Shown here: piece after piece, positions 16,209 through 24,787 of the stretch
Numbering within the stretch: the stretch's first letter is position 1
Layout of the letters: every line of letters starts with the position of its first letter
DNA from: JBEKIK01 sp050013075
Lineage (GTDB): Bacteria; Planctomycetota; Planctomycetia; Pirellulales; Thermoguttaceae
Assembly (NCBI GenBank): GCA_050013075.1
Contig: JBEKFZ010000026.1
Location: 1 to 48,125, forward strand
Length of the DNA: 48,125 bases
Direction of reading: 5' to 3'
Notes under the pieces: model-generated
Database searches by the model: none
Told to the model about the DNA's origin: nothing
What the model saw: only the letters and a program-made list of their open reading frames with translations
Program-made: the position numbers and the translations under genes

Positions 16209-16790
16209 TCAAGCCGGGCGGTCTTGGAATGGGTCCTCGAGTATGGAGTCGATGGGGCGGCGCATAGGGTCTTTGGCGGTTTCCACGGGGGCGTCCAATT
16301 CGATGGGCCGGACCACTACCCTCTTGCCGCGGATCTGGACGATGCGGACTTCCTGCCCGGCTTCGATGGGCATGCCTTCGGTAACTGCCTCGACGTTTCG
16401 GCCGTCTACCACGACCACCCCGCTGGGGAGCAACTTGCTCTTGGCCTTGGCCGCCTTTCCCACTAACGTTTTTAAGTATTCTTTGCCCTGATCTTCAGGC
16501 AGCACGTCCTGGCTGGTTGGGGCCGATAGCAGCACGCGGCGCCCGAAAGATGTTCGCGGCCAGTATTTAAAGGCCAAAACCACTACCGTGGGTATGCCGG
16601 CCATGGCAAGGATCAAAATGATAAAGCCGGCCGTCTGCCCTTGTTGAAAGGCCAGAATTACAGCCACGACAATGGAAGCGGCCGACAGGAAGGCAAAAAG
16701 CCCGGCCGAGGTGAAAAAGACCTCCAATATCCCCAGGCATAAGCCCAAAACCAGCAATAAAACGGCCCAAACCCAATAATCCATAGTCAT
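16209..16790 (-). CDS. NfeD-like membrane protein, short form
   Basis: A 193-residue short NfeD (no protease domain). Four hydrophobic helices occupy about residues 5-75, followed by a soluble OB-fold domain (about 110-170): SGVVVVDGRNVEAVTEG, EVRIVQIRGKRVVVRPI. Short NfeD proteins work with FloA-type flotillins, encoded next. Start is either ATG at 16790 or the ATG at 16784; GGAG is only 2 nt before the first and 8 nt before the second, so 16784 is more likely. A long NfeD with protease-like domains is at 20616-22877. Confidence 0.88.
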   Translation of the reverse strand: MTMDYWVWAVLLLVLGLCLGILEVFFTSAGLFAFLSAASIVVAVILAFQQGQTAGFIILILAMAGIPTVVVLAFKYWPRTSFGRRVLLSAPTSQDVLPEDQGKEYLKTLVGKAAKAKSKLLPSGVVVVDGRNVEAVTEGMPIEAGQEVRIVQIRGKRVVVRPIELDAPVETAKDPMRRPIDSILEDPFQDRPA

Positions 16791-17086
16791 TGCTCCAACT
16801 TATATTACATTCTAGCAAATTATATTCGCCCATGCTAATCATAACCGCTCATTCTGGGAGATGGTTGTTTTATTAAGTCCCCTCTCCCTCCGGGAGATTG
16901 ATTTGGTTCATGTCCCCTCTCCCTCCGGGAGAGGGTAGGGTGAGGGGCGATTGGAAAACAGTTATCAGTTTTCAGCTTTCAGCTTTTTCCTTGTTCCTAC
17001 GGTCTCCGTGGGAACAAAATGAACCTCCACCCTCCGGTCTACAGCCTAAAGCCTAAATCTGGACACTGAGCGTAACACAGGATATT
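16791..17086. repeat. Intergenic cluster of palindromes and heptamer tracts upstream of the sigma factor
   Basis: The gap lies between two genes that point away from each other, so promoters are expected, but most of it is repeat. In order: a truncated CCCTCTCCC palindrome (16879-16897), a full one with GGGTGAGGG tail (16914-16947), four CAGNNTT heptamers (16959-16986), a GTTCC(T/C)ACGG / CCGTGGGAAC hairpin (16993-17015), and three heptamers GTCTACA, GCCTAAA, GCCTAAA (17037-17057). The sigma factor start is 30 bp further on. Confidence 0.8.
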
Positions 17087-17752
17087 GTGGATGCCATGCA
17101 CTCGGACAATCGAGGTTCGATTTCATCGACGCTGTTGGAGTCAGTCAAGGCGCGGCAGCCGGAGGCCTGGCGGCGACTGGTCGATTTATACGGGCAGGTA
17201 GTGTATCGCTGGTGTCGAAAGTCGGGCTTGAAGGCCGAAGACGCGGCCGACGCGGTCCAGGAGGTTTTTTCCGCGGTTTCCATACACGTGGCCGATTTCC
17301 AGCGAGAAAATCCCCACGGCAGCTTTATGTCGTGGTTGTCGAGCATCACACGCAGTAAAATTTGCGATCATTTTCGGCGCAATGCAGGCCGGGCACAGGC
17401 ACAGGGCGGAACCCGGGCGCAAGAGCACATGCTGGAAATTCCCCAGCCGGAGGAAATGGGACAGTCCATTTTTTCTCCACGCGAAAAATGCGACTCTCAG
17501 CAGTCGGAAACGGGACAGTCTCCGGAGGCCGATTTAATCGAGGCCGAGAGAATTCTTTCCCGCCGGGCGGTGGAACTGGTCCGGGCCGAGTTCGAGCCGT
17601 GCACCTGGGAGGCCTGGTGGAAAACGGCCGTCGAGGGCCGCCAGGCAGCCGACGTGGCCGCCGACATGGGCATGTCGCTTGCCGCGGTCTACAAGGCAAA
17701 GTCCCGGGTTCTGCTCCGCCTCCGCCAGGAATTGGCCGGTTTGCAGGGGTAG
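17087..17752 (+). CDS. RNA polymerase sigma factor, ECF type, paired with a Ser/Thr kinase
   Basis: A 221-residue ECF sigma factor. Region 2 spans about residues 20-95: RRLVDLYGQVVYRWCRK, AEDAADAVQEVFSAV, SFMSWLSSITRSKICDHFRR. Region 4 is about 165-215, ending in a helix-turn-helix (AADVAADMGMSLAAVYKAK SR). The linker holds an insertion (about residues 125-145) encoded by the GGGACAGTC repeat element. The start is GTG at 17087 or ATG at 17096; neither has a clear ribosome site. Planctomycete ECF factors next to kinases are a known arrangement in which phosphorylation is thought to control the sigma factor; the kinase gene follows at 18218. Confidence 0.9.
   Translation: MDAMHSDNRGSISSTLLESVKARQPEAWRRLVDLYGQVVYRWCRKSGLKAEDAADAVQEVFSAVSIHVADFQRENPHGSFMSWLSSITRSKICDHFRRNAGRAQAQGGTRAQEHMLEIPQPEEMGQSIFSPREKCDSQQSETGQSPEADLIEAERILSRRAVELVRAEFEPCTWEAWWKTAVEGRQAADVAADMGMSLAAVYKAKSRVLLRLRQELAGLQG
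17458..17525. repeat. GGGACAGTC direct-repeat element inside the sigma factor gene, copy 2
   Basis: Two exact GGGACAGTC words at 17458-17466 and 17512-17520, 54 bp apart, with an ATTTTTT...AAAAAT inverted core and a TCCGG end. The element encodes residues about 125-145 in the linker between sigma regions 2 and 4. A shorter relative is at 2539-2580. Confidence 0.6.
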
Positions 17753-18217
17753 GTATTGCAAATTGTAAAATTGATATCATTTTAGCTGTTTGCAGTGAAC
17801 TACACGGAACCACTATTATTTAACGCGAAAATACGAAGGAACGAAAACACGAAAAAGAATTGAAGGTTTAGATTTCGTGTTTTCTTTATTTCGCTCTTTC
17901 GTGGTGAAAATTGGTTGTGTTTTGACTTTTTCGTTGATTCACTGCAATCCGCTAAATAATAACAAAAATTGCAAATTGTAACTTGAACTGGCATAAATAC
18001 TTACGCTTGTCCCTTGCCCTACATTTCTCGCCTATTCGATATATGCTGTCAAACGCCCGCGTTCTATCTTATATAGGGTGAATGCGGTAAGGTGTAAGAA
18101 AAGGGAAAAGGGGAAGGTCGGGAAAAGGGAAAACAACAATTTCTCTTTTTGTTTTTTCCCCTTTTTCCCCTTTCCCTTTTTTCCTCTTTACACATAAGTT
18201 GTTGCGGAGGATAAATC
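17753..18217. repeat. Sigma-kinase intergenic region with short-period inverted repeats
   Basis: No gene is visible in these 465 bp. After the sigma stop come three TTGNNAA heptamers (17754-17774). At 17826-17857 are four 8-bp units starting CGAA, mirrored by four 8-bp units starting TTTC at 17873-17904. At 17970-17990 two more TTGNNAA units occur. From 18092 to 18193 is a long imperfect inverted repeat with a purine-only left arm (GGGAAAAGGGG words) and a pyrimidine-only right arm, closed outside by GTGTAA/TTACAC. The kinase ribosome site GGAGG follows at about 18205. Confidence 0.8.
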
Positions 18218-20389
18218 ATGGTCGCCACGGCATGTCCCACGACGGATGAATTGAAAAACTACACGCTTGGCCGTTTATCCCAGCAGGATTGGGCGGCGAT
18301 TGCCGAGCATCTGGAATCGTGCCGGCAGTGCCAGGCGGCGATTGCCACGGTCGATGACGTTGCCGATACCCTGGTAACGCAACTCCGCGAACCCGAGCCG
18401 GGAGACTCTTTTTTAAATGAATCGCAGTGCGAGGCCGCGCTAAAACGGGCGAGAGACATCGAGCAAAGCAAATCGCCCGTCCCATTTTTCAATGCGAAAG
18501 AATTCGGCGAATATCGGATCTTGGAGGAATTGGGCCAGGGAGGCATGGGGGCCGTGTATAAAGCGCTGCATACCAAGCTCGATCGCGTGGTGGCGATTAA
18601 AATCCTTTCCCGAGGTCGCTCAGGTGACCAGCGGGCGATTGCCCGATTCGAGCGGGAAATGAAGGCCGTGGGACGTTTCGACCATCCGCACATCGTCCGG
18701 GCGTACGACGCGCGTGAAATCGAAGGCTCGCCGGTGCTAATAATGGAATTCGTCGAGGGCATGGATCTTGGGCGACTGGTGCAACGGTTAGGCCCGCTGC
18801 CCATTGCCGACGCCTGCGAACTGGTCCGCCAGGCTTGTTTGGGCCTGCAATACGTGCACCAACAGGGACTGGTCCACCGCGATATAAAACCCTCGAACCT
18901 CATGCTCACGCCTCAAGGAATAGTAAAAATTCTGGACCTTGGGCTGGCCCGATTTCATTTCGAGCAGTCCGAGGAGGAGATGACCAACTCCGGTCAGGCC
19001 ATGGGCACGGCCGATTACATGGCCCCGGAGCAGGCCTCCGACAGTCATGCCGTGGATATTCGGGCCGACATCTACAGCCTGGGCTGCACGCTTTATAAAC
19101 TCCTGGCCGGTTGCGCGCCGTTCGAGGGCAGCCAATACAAGGGCACGTTCGAGAAGATGACCGCCCACGTTCAGCGCCCCGCGCCGCCGATTGAAAATCT
19201 TTTGCCGCTGATTCCCCGTGAATTGGCCGACGTTGTGGATAAGATGCTGGCCAAGAACCCGGCCGACAGATACGCCCAGCCTGCCGACGTGATCGAGGCA
19301 TTAACTCCATTATGCGCCAATGCAGCGCTTACCGCCCTTCTTAAATGTGCCGCCGAAAGTAAAACCGAAAGTCCCCTCTCCCTTCGGGAGAGGGCTAGGG
19401 TGAGGGCCGATCAAGTCGAAGATGCAAACCGTCCCGCAACCCATCCAACCCGCCGCCGCACATCTATTCTCGCCGCCATCGGACTTCTGTTGTTTGTCCT
19501 GGGTTTCGGCTTCGGCTACAGCTTGGGCATTATAGTGACGATCAAAAAGGACGGAAAAACAACCACCGTTAAAGTCCCGGAAGGAAGCAATGTGCACGTA
19601 AATGAGCAGGGAAATGTCGCGGTCGATTTAATGGGAGGCAAGGAGCAAAAACAATCCGATTACCATAGAATTGATTTATCCACCGGTTCAGCCAAGGCGG
19701 CGGTTCCGCCGGAGCCTTATGCGATTTGGCCGGGCGACTCGCTTGTCATTCGTGGGATAGGGACTTTATTAGACCAGCCTATTGACGGCACCTATGTGGT
19801 CGAGCCAGAGGGAACAGTTCCGCTGCCGCCGGCGCATGGCCGAGTCTACATTCAAGGTTTGTCGTTGGCAGAGGCCGAGAAAGCAATTACTACAAGTTTA
19901 CAAAATATTTTACGTAATCCTGAAGTATCAGTCACATTGTCGAGTTGGATAGACCGATCGAAACCGCAGCCGCCCACGCAGCCGCATCACATTGCTCCCG
20001 GGGACAAACTGGATATATGGGCCGAGGGAACGTTATTAGATCAACCTGTACAGGGTTCTTACCTGGTGGAATCCGATGGGCAAGTAACCCTCGGCCCGGA
20101 TTATGGACGAGTGAACTTAAAAGGGCAGACTTTTCATGAGGCCGAACACGCCATGCTTTTAAAGCTGGGAGAGATACTTAAAAACCCCGAAGTATCGCTA
20201 ACTCTGGATGGATGGCGTAAGGTGCGAAAACCGACACAAAAAGAAGAAGAACAAATTCATAAAGCATATAAATCAAAAAAAGTCGCGCCGAAAAAAGAGG
20301 AACAAGCGGAGCCAAAACCATCGGGACAAATATTGCCCGGTTTGCCCGGTGAAAAGGCAGAGGCAACTAAGGAAGAAAAACGGGATTAA
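18218..20389 (+). CDS. Membrane Ser/Thr protein kinase fused to two polysaccharide-export-like domains
   Basis: A 723-residue protein with a clear GGAGG ribosome site. Residues 1-60 hold a zinc-finger-like HLESCRQC motif as in anti-sigma factors. The kinase domain is about 99-365: GQGGMGAVY loop, Lys128 in VAIKIL, Asp222 in VHRDIKPSNLM, Asp240 in DLGLAR (DLG in place of DFG), then GTADYMAPEQ. Residues 386-397 (PLSLRERARVRA) come from an inserted palindrome. One membrane helix is at about 417-442. Outside are two copies of a poly-export (Wza-like) domain at about 501-575 and 590-663, each with an (A/W)PGD start and a (G)YVV..DG pattern, then a Lys/Glu-rich tail. It probably senses or binds envelope polysaccharide and signals to the upstream sigma factor; this is inference. 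Confidence 0.9.
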   Translation: MVATACPTTDELKNYTLGRLSQQDWAAIAEHLESCRQCQAAIATVDDVADTLVTQLREPEPGDSFLNESQCEAALKRARDIEQSKSPVPFFNAKEFGEYRILEELGQGGMGAVYKALHTKLDRVVAIKILSRGRSGDQRAIARFEREMKAVGRFDHPHIVRAYDAREIEGSPVLIMEFVEGMDLGRLVQRLGPLPIADACELVRQACLGLQYVHQQGLVHRDIKPSNLMLTPQGIVKILDLGLARFHFEQSEEEMTNSGQAMGTADYMAPEQASDSHAVDIRADIYSLGCTLYKLLAGCAPFEGSQYKGTFEKMTAHVQRPAPPIENLLPLIPRELADVVDKMLAKNPADRYAQPADVIEALTPLCANAALTALLKCAAESKTESPLSLRERARVRADQVEDANRPATHPTRRRTSILAAIGLLLFVLGFGFGYSLGIIVTIKKDGKTTTVKVPEGSNVHVNEQGNVAVDLMGGKEQKQSDYHRIDLSTGSAKAAVPPEPYAIWPGDSLVIRGIGTLLDQPIDGTYVVEPEGTVPLPPAHGRVYIQGLSLAEAEKAITTSLQNILRNPEVSVTLSSWIDRSKPQPPTQPHHIAPGDKLDIWAEGTLLDQPVQGSYLVESDGQVTLGPDYGRVNLKGQTFHEAEHAMLLKLGEILKNPEVSLTLDGWRKVRKPTQKEEEQIHKAYKSKKVAPKKEEQAEPKPSGQILPGLPGEKAEATKEEKRD
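19373..19406. repeat. CCCTCTCCC palindrome translated inside the kinase gene
   Basis: A complete member of the family (arms CCCTCTCCC / GGGAGAGGG with a CTAGGGTGAGGG tail), exactly in frame from codon 386, in the linker between kinase domain and membrane helix. It is 34 bp long, with no stop in this frame. Confidence 0.9.
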
Positions 20390-20615
20390 AGAAAATAGTA
20401 CGGGGTACGGAATACGGAGTGCCCGATCGCCGACCGACTATAAATCGATGTTCAATAGAGGGTATTGTGAGTCAGAAAAAGAATGTTTTATTAATAGTCA
20501 GAGCCGGGGCGTGTTCGCCCCGGTAATTCCGGGCCGACACGGCCCGGCTCTGAGGCGAAAACTCGATGTTCATTACATTAGACCCAATAAACTGAAAACT
20601 GTACACTGTAAACCG
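20390..20615. repeat. Intergenic repeats between kinase and long NfeD genes
   Basis: Both flanking genes end here. Three GTACGG heptamers (20397-20417) follow the kinase stop by 8 bp. A nested palindrome at 20498-20553 has outer arms TCAGAGCCGG / CCGGCTCTGA and inner hairpins GGGGCG/CGCCCC and GGGCCG/CGGCCC. Five heptamers of type AAACTGT (20589-20623) run into the stop codon of the NfeD gene on the other strand. No gene is seen. Confidence 0.8.
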
Positions 20616-22877
20616 TCAACCGACGATCACTTCCCGCACCACGACGCGGTTGCCGCGGACTTCTACCACTTCCACGGTTTTGCCCGGTTCGATCATATCG
20701 CCGTCGGCGATGACGTCGATCACCGAATCGCCGAATCGGGCCTTGCCGGCGGGCATTAGCGGCGTGGAGGTTACGCCTTGAGCGCCGACCAACTCGTGCA
20801 GATCGACCAGAAGCTCGCGGTGGCTGATGGATTCTCGTTCCTCGTCCTCGGGCGGGGCCAAAATCATGTGGCTGAGGATCGGGGCATGGGGCAGCCATTT
20901 ACGCGCGAACAAGGCAGCGGCGAACAGCGCAGCGGTCACCCCGCCGATCAAGAGCAACGATCGCTGCATTTCGGCGGTTTGCTGGGCGCTGCGCGGCATG
21001 ACAAGAATCTGGCTGGCGAGTACGAGCGACAGGATGACCATTGCCCCGCCGCCGAGTCCGAAGATGCCGAACCCGGGGATCACGAAAATTTCCAAAAGAA
21101 TGCAGGCCACGCCCGCAAGGAACAAAAGCGATATGAACCAGCCCGGGCTTGCGCCGAGGAATTGGCTCCAAAAAAATAGCACGAAACAGACCAGTGCCAC
21201 GAACGCGCCGATGCCCAGCCCAGGGGTGTGAAACTCGAAGTACAGCCCGGCCGCGCCGATGAACAACAGCAGAATAGACACGCCCCGGGAGCCAAGGGCC
21301 TCGATAAACTGATCGGCCCAGCCCGGTTCGACCAAAGCCGGATCTTTTTCCAGGCCGTAATGTTGTTTCAGTTCGCCGAGATTCGCCGCCACGGCATTGG
21401 CCAGGCGCATTTCATGGGCTTGATTTCCGTCCAGTTTCAGAGGCACCTTGTGCAAGGAGACTTTTGGGCCTTTTTCCCATTGGGCCGGATTGGGCTGCTG
21501 GGCGAGTTCCTCGGATGAAAAATAATCCGTCTCGCCCAAATGAGTGCAGCGATAGACTTCCAAGTCCGGATCGATCAAGGCCGACATGAGCGACCAGGAC
21601 CGGCCTTTGTGGGGTGCAAGCGACTGGCGGATCAACTGGCTTAACAGCGCGGCGTCGTCTTTAGATATTTCCAAAGCCCCGGGGCCGCCTAGAATCGCTT
21701 TCGGCTGCATCACCAACTGGTCGCAAGCCAAGGCGATCAATGCGGCGTCGGCTCGGGCCTCCTTGGGAACGTACGCCACGGTGCGGACCCGGCTGGGATC
21801 GAGGGTGAGCAAATAATTGGCCAACACGCCGCTGTCGGCCGGCGATCCGCCCGGACTCTCGATCCACAGACAGATGAAATTCACGTCGTCAAGCGCGGTT
21901 TGATCCTCGATCAGTTTTTGCGCCTGCCGGACTTTATCGCCGGTGATCGGGCCTTTAAGATCAACGCGCACCGCCTTCCAGGGATTTTCCAGCGACGGAT
22001 CGTCTTCGATCGCCGGCGGAGGGAGGTCCAAGGCCTGGGCAAGATCGCGGCGGTTGGCGGCCAGATAGGTGACCAGTCCCAGATCGCGGGCTTTTTTGCC
22101 GGTAAGCTGCAACGATTCGCCGGCCGGCTTGAAGACCTCCGGCGCGACGGCTGTTTGCGTTTTTTTCAACTCTTTCAGGCCTTCGGGCGTGACGTACTCG
22201 GTGCCGACCTCGGTCTGTACGGCCAGGATTTCCAACGCGGGATCCAACAGGCCCAGGGCCAAAGGCACGGTCAATTTGCGTCGCCGGCCGGCAATTTCGC
22301 GGTAGGCTGCCCGAATGGTTTCGCTGATTTGGGTTTTGTCGATGCCCGCCGGGCCGATTGTCGAGTCCGGGGCCATGATAATGTCGTCGCAGGACATCAC
22401 CACCAATACGGCGTGGCCCTGGATGGATTGGTGCAAATAGGCCACGGTCTTGGCGGCGTTTAGATCGTCGCCGGTCAAGAAGTCGGCCAGATCATAGCAG
22501 GCGCTGAAGTTGCTCCCACGGGCGAAATTCTCCTGGCCCGGCGGTATGTAGAACTCGAAGATCAAATATGGTTTTACGTTTTGCGCCCGGGCCTTTTCCA
22601 TGGCCCCGCTGACAAACCGCTTTACCCGGTTGACGGTCTGATCGGTAATGGGCAATGACAGGCGGATGGAAAAACCGAGTTGCTTGGGCGCATCGGGTGC
22701 GGCGGCCGGCTGGACTTCGTCGCCCGCGCGGTCTTCTTTGGCAGCGGCAAGTTCGCCCGGTCTGTAAATTAATGCCAGGCCGACAATCGCAGCCAACCCC
22801 ACAACCGGGCAGCACCGCCGGAACGGATCGATTCTCATGTTCGGTCGTATCATTGTTCTAATCAGCCTGAAAGACAT
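20616..22877 (-). CDS. Long NfeD protein with two ClpP-like protease-fold domains
   Basis: A 753-residue membrane protein. After a signal or anchor helix (about 24-42) are two ClpP/SppA-fold regions, about 60-290 and 305-490, then several membrane helices (about 535-650) and a C-terminal NfeD OB-fold ending VVEVRGNRVVVREV. In this family a Ser in a SAG-type motif before the (I/V)AL..D.IVM helix is catalytic. Here the matching places read QGHAVLVVMSCDDIIM and RADAALIALACDQLVM, without the Ser in either, so both domains look inactive. The start may be the ATG at 22877 or the Met at 22838. Its role may be to bind stomatin/flotillin-like scaffolds such as FloA. Confidence 0.85.
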   Translation of the reverse strand: MSFRLIRTMIRPNMRIDPFRRCCPVVGLAAIVGLALIYRPGELAAAKEDRAGDEVQPAAAPDAPKQLGFSIRLSLPITDQTVNRVKRFVSGAMEKARAQNVKPYLIFEFYIPPGQENFARGSNFSACYDLADFLTGDDLNAAKTVAYLHQSIQGHAVLVVMSCDDIIMAPDSTIGPAGIDKTQISETIRAAYREIAGRRRKLTVPLALGLLDPALEILAVQTEVGTEYVTPEGLKELKKTQTAVAPEVFKPAGESLQLTGKKARDLGLVTYLAANRRDLAQALDLPPPAIEDDPSLENPWKAVRVDLKGPITGDKVRQAQKLIEDQTALDDVNFICLWIESPGGSPADSGVLANYLLTLDPSRVRTVAYVPKEARADAALIALACDQLVMQPKAILGGPGALEISKDDAALLSQLIRQSLAPHKGRSWSLMSALIDPDLEVYRCTHLGETDYFSSEELAQQPNPAQWEKGPKVSLHKVPLKLDGNQAHEMRLANAVAANLGELKQHYGLEKDPALVEPGWADQFIEALGSRGVSILLLFIGAAGLYFEFHTPGLGIGAFVALVCFVLFFWSQFLGASPGWFISLLFLAGVACILLEIFVIPGFGIFGLGGGAMVILSLVLASQILVMPRSAQQTAEMQRSLLLIGGVTAALFAAALFARKWLPHAPILSHMILAPPEDEERESISHRELLVDLHELVGAQGVTSTPLMPAGKARFGDSVIDVIADGDMIEPGKTVEVVEVRGNRVVVREVIVG

Positions 22878-23177
22878 TACCCTTTAGATTATAGGGCACG
22901 GCATCCTTGCGTCAAATCAGGGGGCAGGGGGCAAGCCAACCATATCAGGAGGCCGGACATTCTTGTCTGGCCGGAAATATTGAGTGTCTGGTAATGAATG
23001 TCGCATTAAAAGTTTAGCCCGGGAGCTTGCTCCCGGATTTTTTCCATATTCCATGCCATTTAAATTTGTGGAAAAAACTCCCAGTGCAAGCTCCGGGGCT
23101 AAACGGTGAATACAACATTATTTTCATGACATTCAATCGACGGGCAAAAATGCCTGTCCTCCTTATAGATACGATGT
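22878..23177. repeat. Intergenic region with a long imperfect inverted repeat
   Basis: About 300 bp without a gene. Arms 23012-23046 and 23069-23104 match over about 35 bp with a few differences (GTTTAGCCC.GGAGCTTGC core), and weaker pairing continues outward through GAATGTC (about 22996) and GACATTC (about 23128). A CCGGACA..TGTCTGGCCGG hairpin lies near 22953-22973, and its decayed relative near 23138-23163. Two GGGGGCA units lie at about 22919-22933. Confidence 0.75.
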
Positions 23178-24251
23178 TTATCGCGCTTTGCCGACGGGCC
23201 GGCCGGCCTGCTGAGAGGAGGCGTCGTCCACGATTTTTTCCCAACCCCGCGGCGTGTAGGGCTGGAAGGGATTGCCGTGGAAGAAACTCAACGGGTCGTT
23301 GACCACTACCCCATAGAATACATAAGAGGATTTGCTCTTGCGGTTGGGCTGAATGATTTGCAGCCCCTTGGGGGTCATATCGCGAACGTTCAACATCAAA
23401 GTCGCCGAGTAGAAGTTCGCGGCATCTTGCTGATAGCGAGGATAAGCCTCCAGGCAAATTACGTCTTGTGTGTTCGGCGGCGGCGGTATGATGTGGATCC
23501 AATACCGTTGGCGAAGCTTCTGCGCGTCCGCGCCGAATAAAAATGGCAGCGGGCCGTCGACAATGGCCTTGCCCTGCATTTCCGGCGGCAATTTGTGCTC
23601 CATCAACTGCTTCTGCTTGGGAAGGTACTGGTAAACCGACTTGCCGTCGCAGATCCAATGGTCCGCGCGGTCATCTTCGATGGGCATTACCTTGCCGTCC
23701 GACGTTTCGGTGGAGAGTACGCGGAAAACTCCTTTGTCCGGAGCGGCATACTTGAGAATGCCGAGTTCGATGTATACCGGGGCGTTTGGATCGGCGTTAG
23801 GCTTGGGGAACACGGGGTCGTATTCCCAGCGCTTGAAGCTGCAATCAAAGGTTTTTATGTCCTTGTTCTTCTGCTCCCAAGCCTTAAGTACGCGGTCCAA
23901 CTGGGCCTCTTCCTGCTGCGTAAGCGTAAAAGGCGGCGGAGGCGGCTGTTGCGGTTGCGCCTGGGCGCCCTGTTGAGTCTGTAAAGGAAACGCCATCCGC
24001 TCTTTGGGCAAAAGCGGCTGGGCCTGATTGCCGCTCTTAGCCTGGGGCGAGTATTGCCGACTTGCATCCGGCGCTGAGCGGCGCTCGATGGTGGGAGTCT
24101 GCGGAACGACCGGTTGATCCGGCCCGGCGGCCGCATCGGTCGGACGAATGGGATTAGTCCTGGGCCAAGATTCAGTCTGCGTCTGCGCCCAAAGCGAACT
24201 TGCGGCCAAGCACAAAAAAACCAGTGTTGCCCAGGTAAGTCGATGTTCCAT
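23178..24251 (-). CDS. Secreted planctomycete protein of the TIGR03009 family
   Basis: A 357-residue protein with a signal peptide (cleavage likely after SSLWA, about residue 22), then a Pro/Gln-rich stretch to about residue 105 and the conserved domain from about 108 to the end. Family landmarks are FTLTQQEEAQLDRVLKAWEQ, KTFDCSFKRWEYDPVF, ILKYAAPDKGVFRV, WICDGKSVYQY, LPPEMQGKAIVDGPLPF, FGADAQKLRQRYWI and EAYPRYQQDAANF. The family is restricted to planctomycetes as far as I recall and resembles LolA-like lipoprotein carriers in its layout; that resemblance is my inference. Nearby genes give no further hint. Confidence 0.88.
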   Translation of the reverse strand: MEHRLTWATLVFLCLAASSLWAQTQTESWPRTNPIRPTDAAAGPDQPVVPQTPTIERRSAPDASRQYSPQAKSGNQAQPLLPKERMAFPLQTQQGAQAQPQQPPPPPFTLTQQEEAQLDRVLKAWEQKNKDIKTFDCSFKRWEYDPVFPKPNADPNAPVYIELGILKYAAPDKGVFRVLSTETSDGKVMPIEDDRADHWICDGKSVYQYLPKQKQLMEHKLPPEMQGKAIVDGPLPFLFGADAQKLRQRYWIHIIPPPPNTQDVICLEAYPRYQQDAANFYSATLMLNVRDMTPKGLQIIQPNRKSKSSYVFYGVVVNDPLSFFHGNPFQPYTPRGWEKIVDDASSQQAGRPVGKAR

Positions 24252-24787
24252 TGGGTTACTCCCCGGAATATATGGGATTGATTCCTTATCCCAATCGGAT
24301 TTTTCGCATATTAAATTGTTCGATCATTGTCGGAAGCCTCCGACCGCTAAAACCCATCCAATTAGCCGCAGATTCTAACAAGAACACCACGTCCGCCATA
24401 GAGCGAAAAATAGTGGTTAGAGCCTTTGTGTAGAGATTTGAGCACATTTTGCGTGCATCATATACATCAGTATGTAAAGCCGCGACCAGCGGTCGCGGTT
24501 TGGTTGCGGCCATAGGCCGCGCTAGAGGACAGTGGGCGGTGGGCGGTGGATAGTTATTTAAAATAGATAAAATGAGCAGCCTGGATGGAATTGATCTGTT
24601 TTCTGTTTGCCCAATGTCAGTATTTATCCTTTATCCCTGTCTTAGTCCCGAAGCGGCTTAACACAAGTTACATCAAGTATTTATCCATTCAAACTTAGTG
24701 CCACCGTTCACTGTCCACTATCCATTATCCACTGTCCACCGTCCACTATCCACTGTCCACTATCCACTGTCCACTCTCCACTAACCA
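24252..24787. repeat. Intergenic repeats: paired hairpins and an inverted pair of CCACTGT heptamer tracts
   Basis: This 536-bp gap has no gene I can support. At 24480-24498 is a hairpin CCGCGACC / GGTCGCGG, followed by GCGGCC / GGCCGC at 24506-24520. At 24529-24556 are four units of type ACAGTGG, and at 24701-24790 thirteen units of type CCACTGT/CCACTAT, the complement; about 145 bp of unique sequence lies between. The second tract ends in the stop codon of the yjbQ-like gene. Confidence 0.85.

Noticed and set aside
18218..20389. Kinase gene as a fusion made by frameshift or assembly error
   Set aside because: The frame is open over 2.1 kb with continuous planctomycete-like sequence, a membrane helix in the expected place and a duplicated outer domain; nothing suggests a joint.
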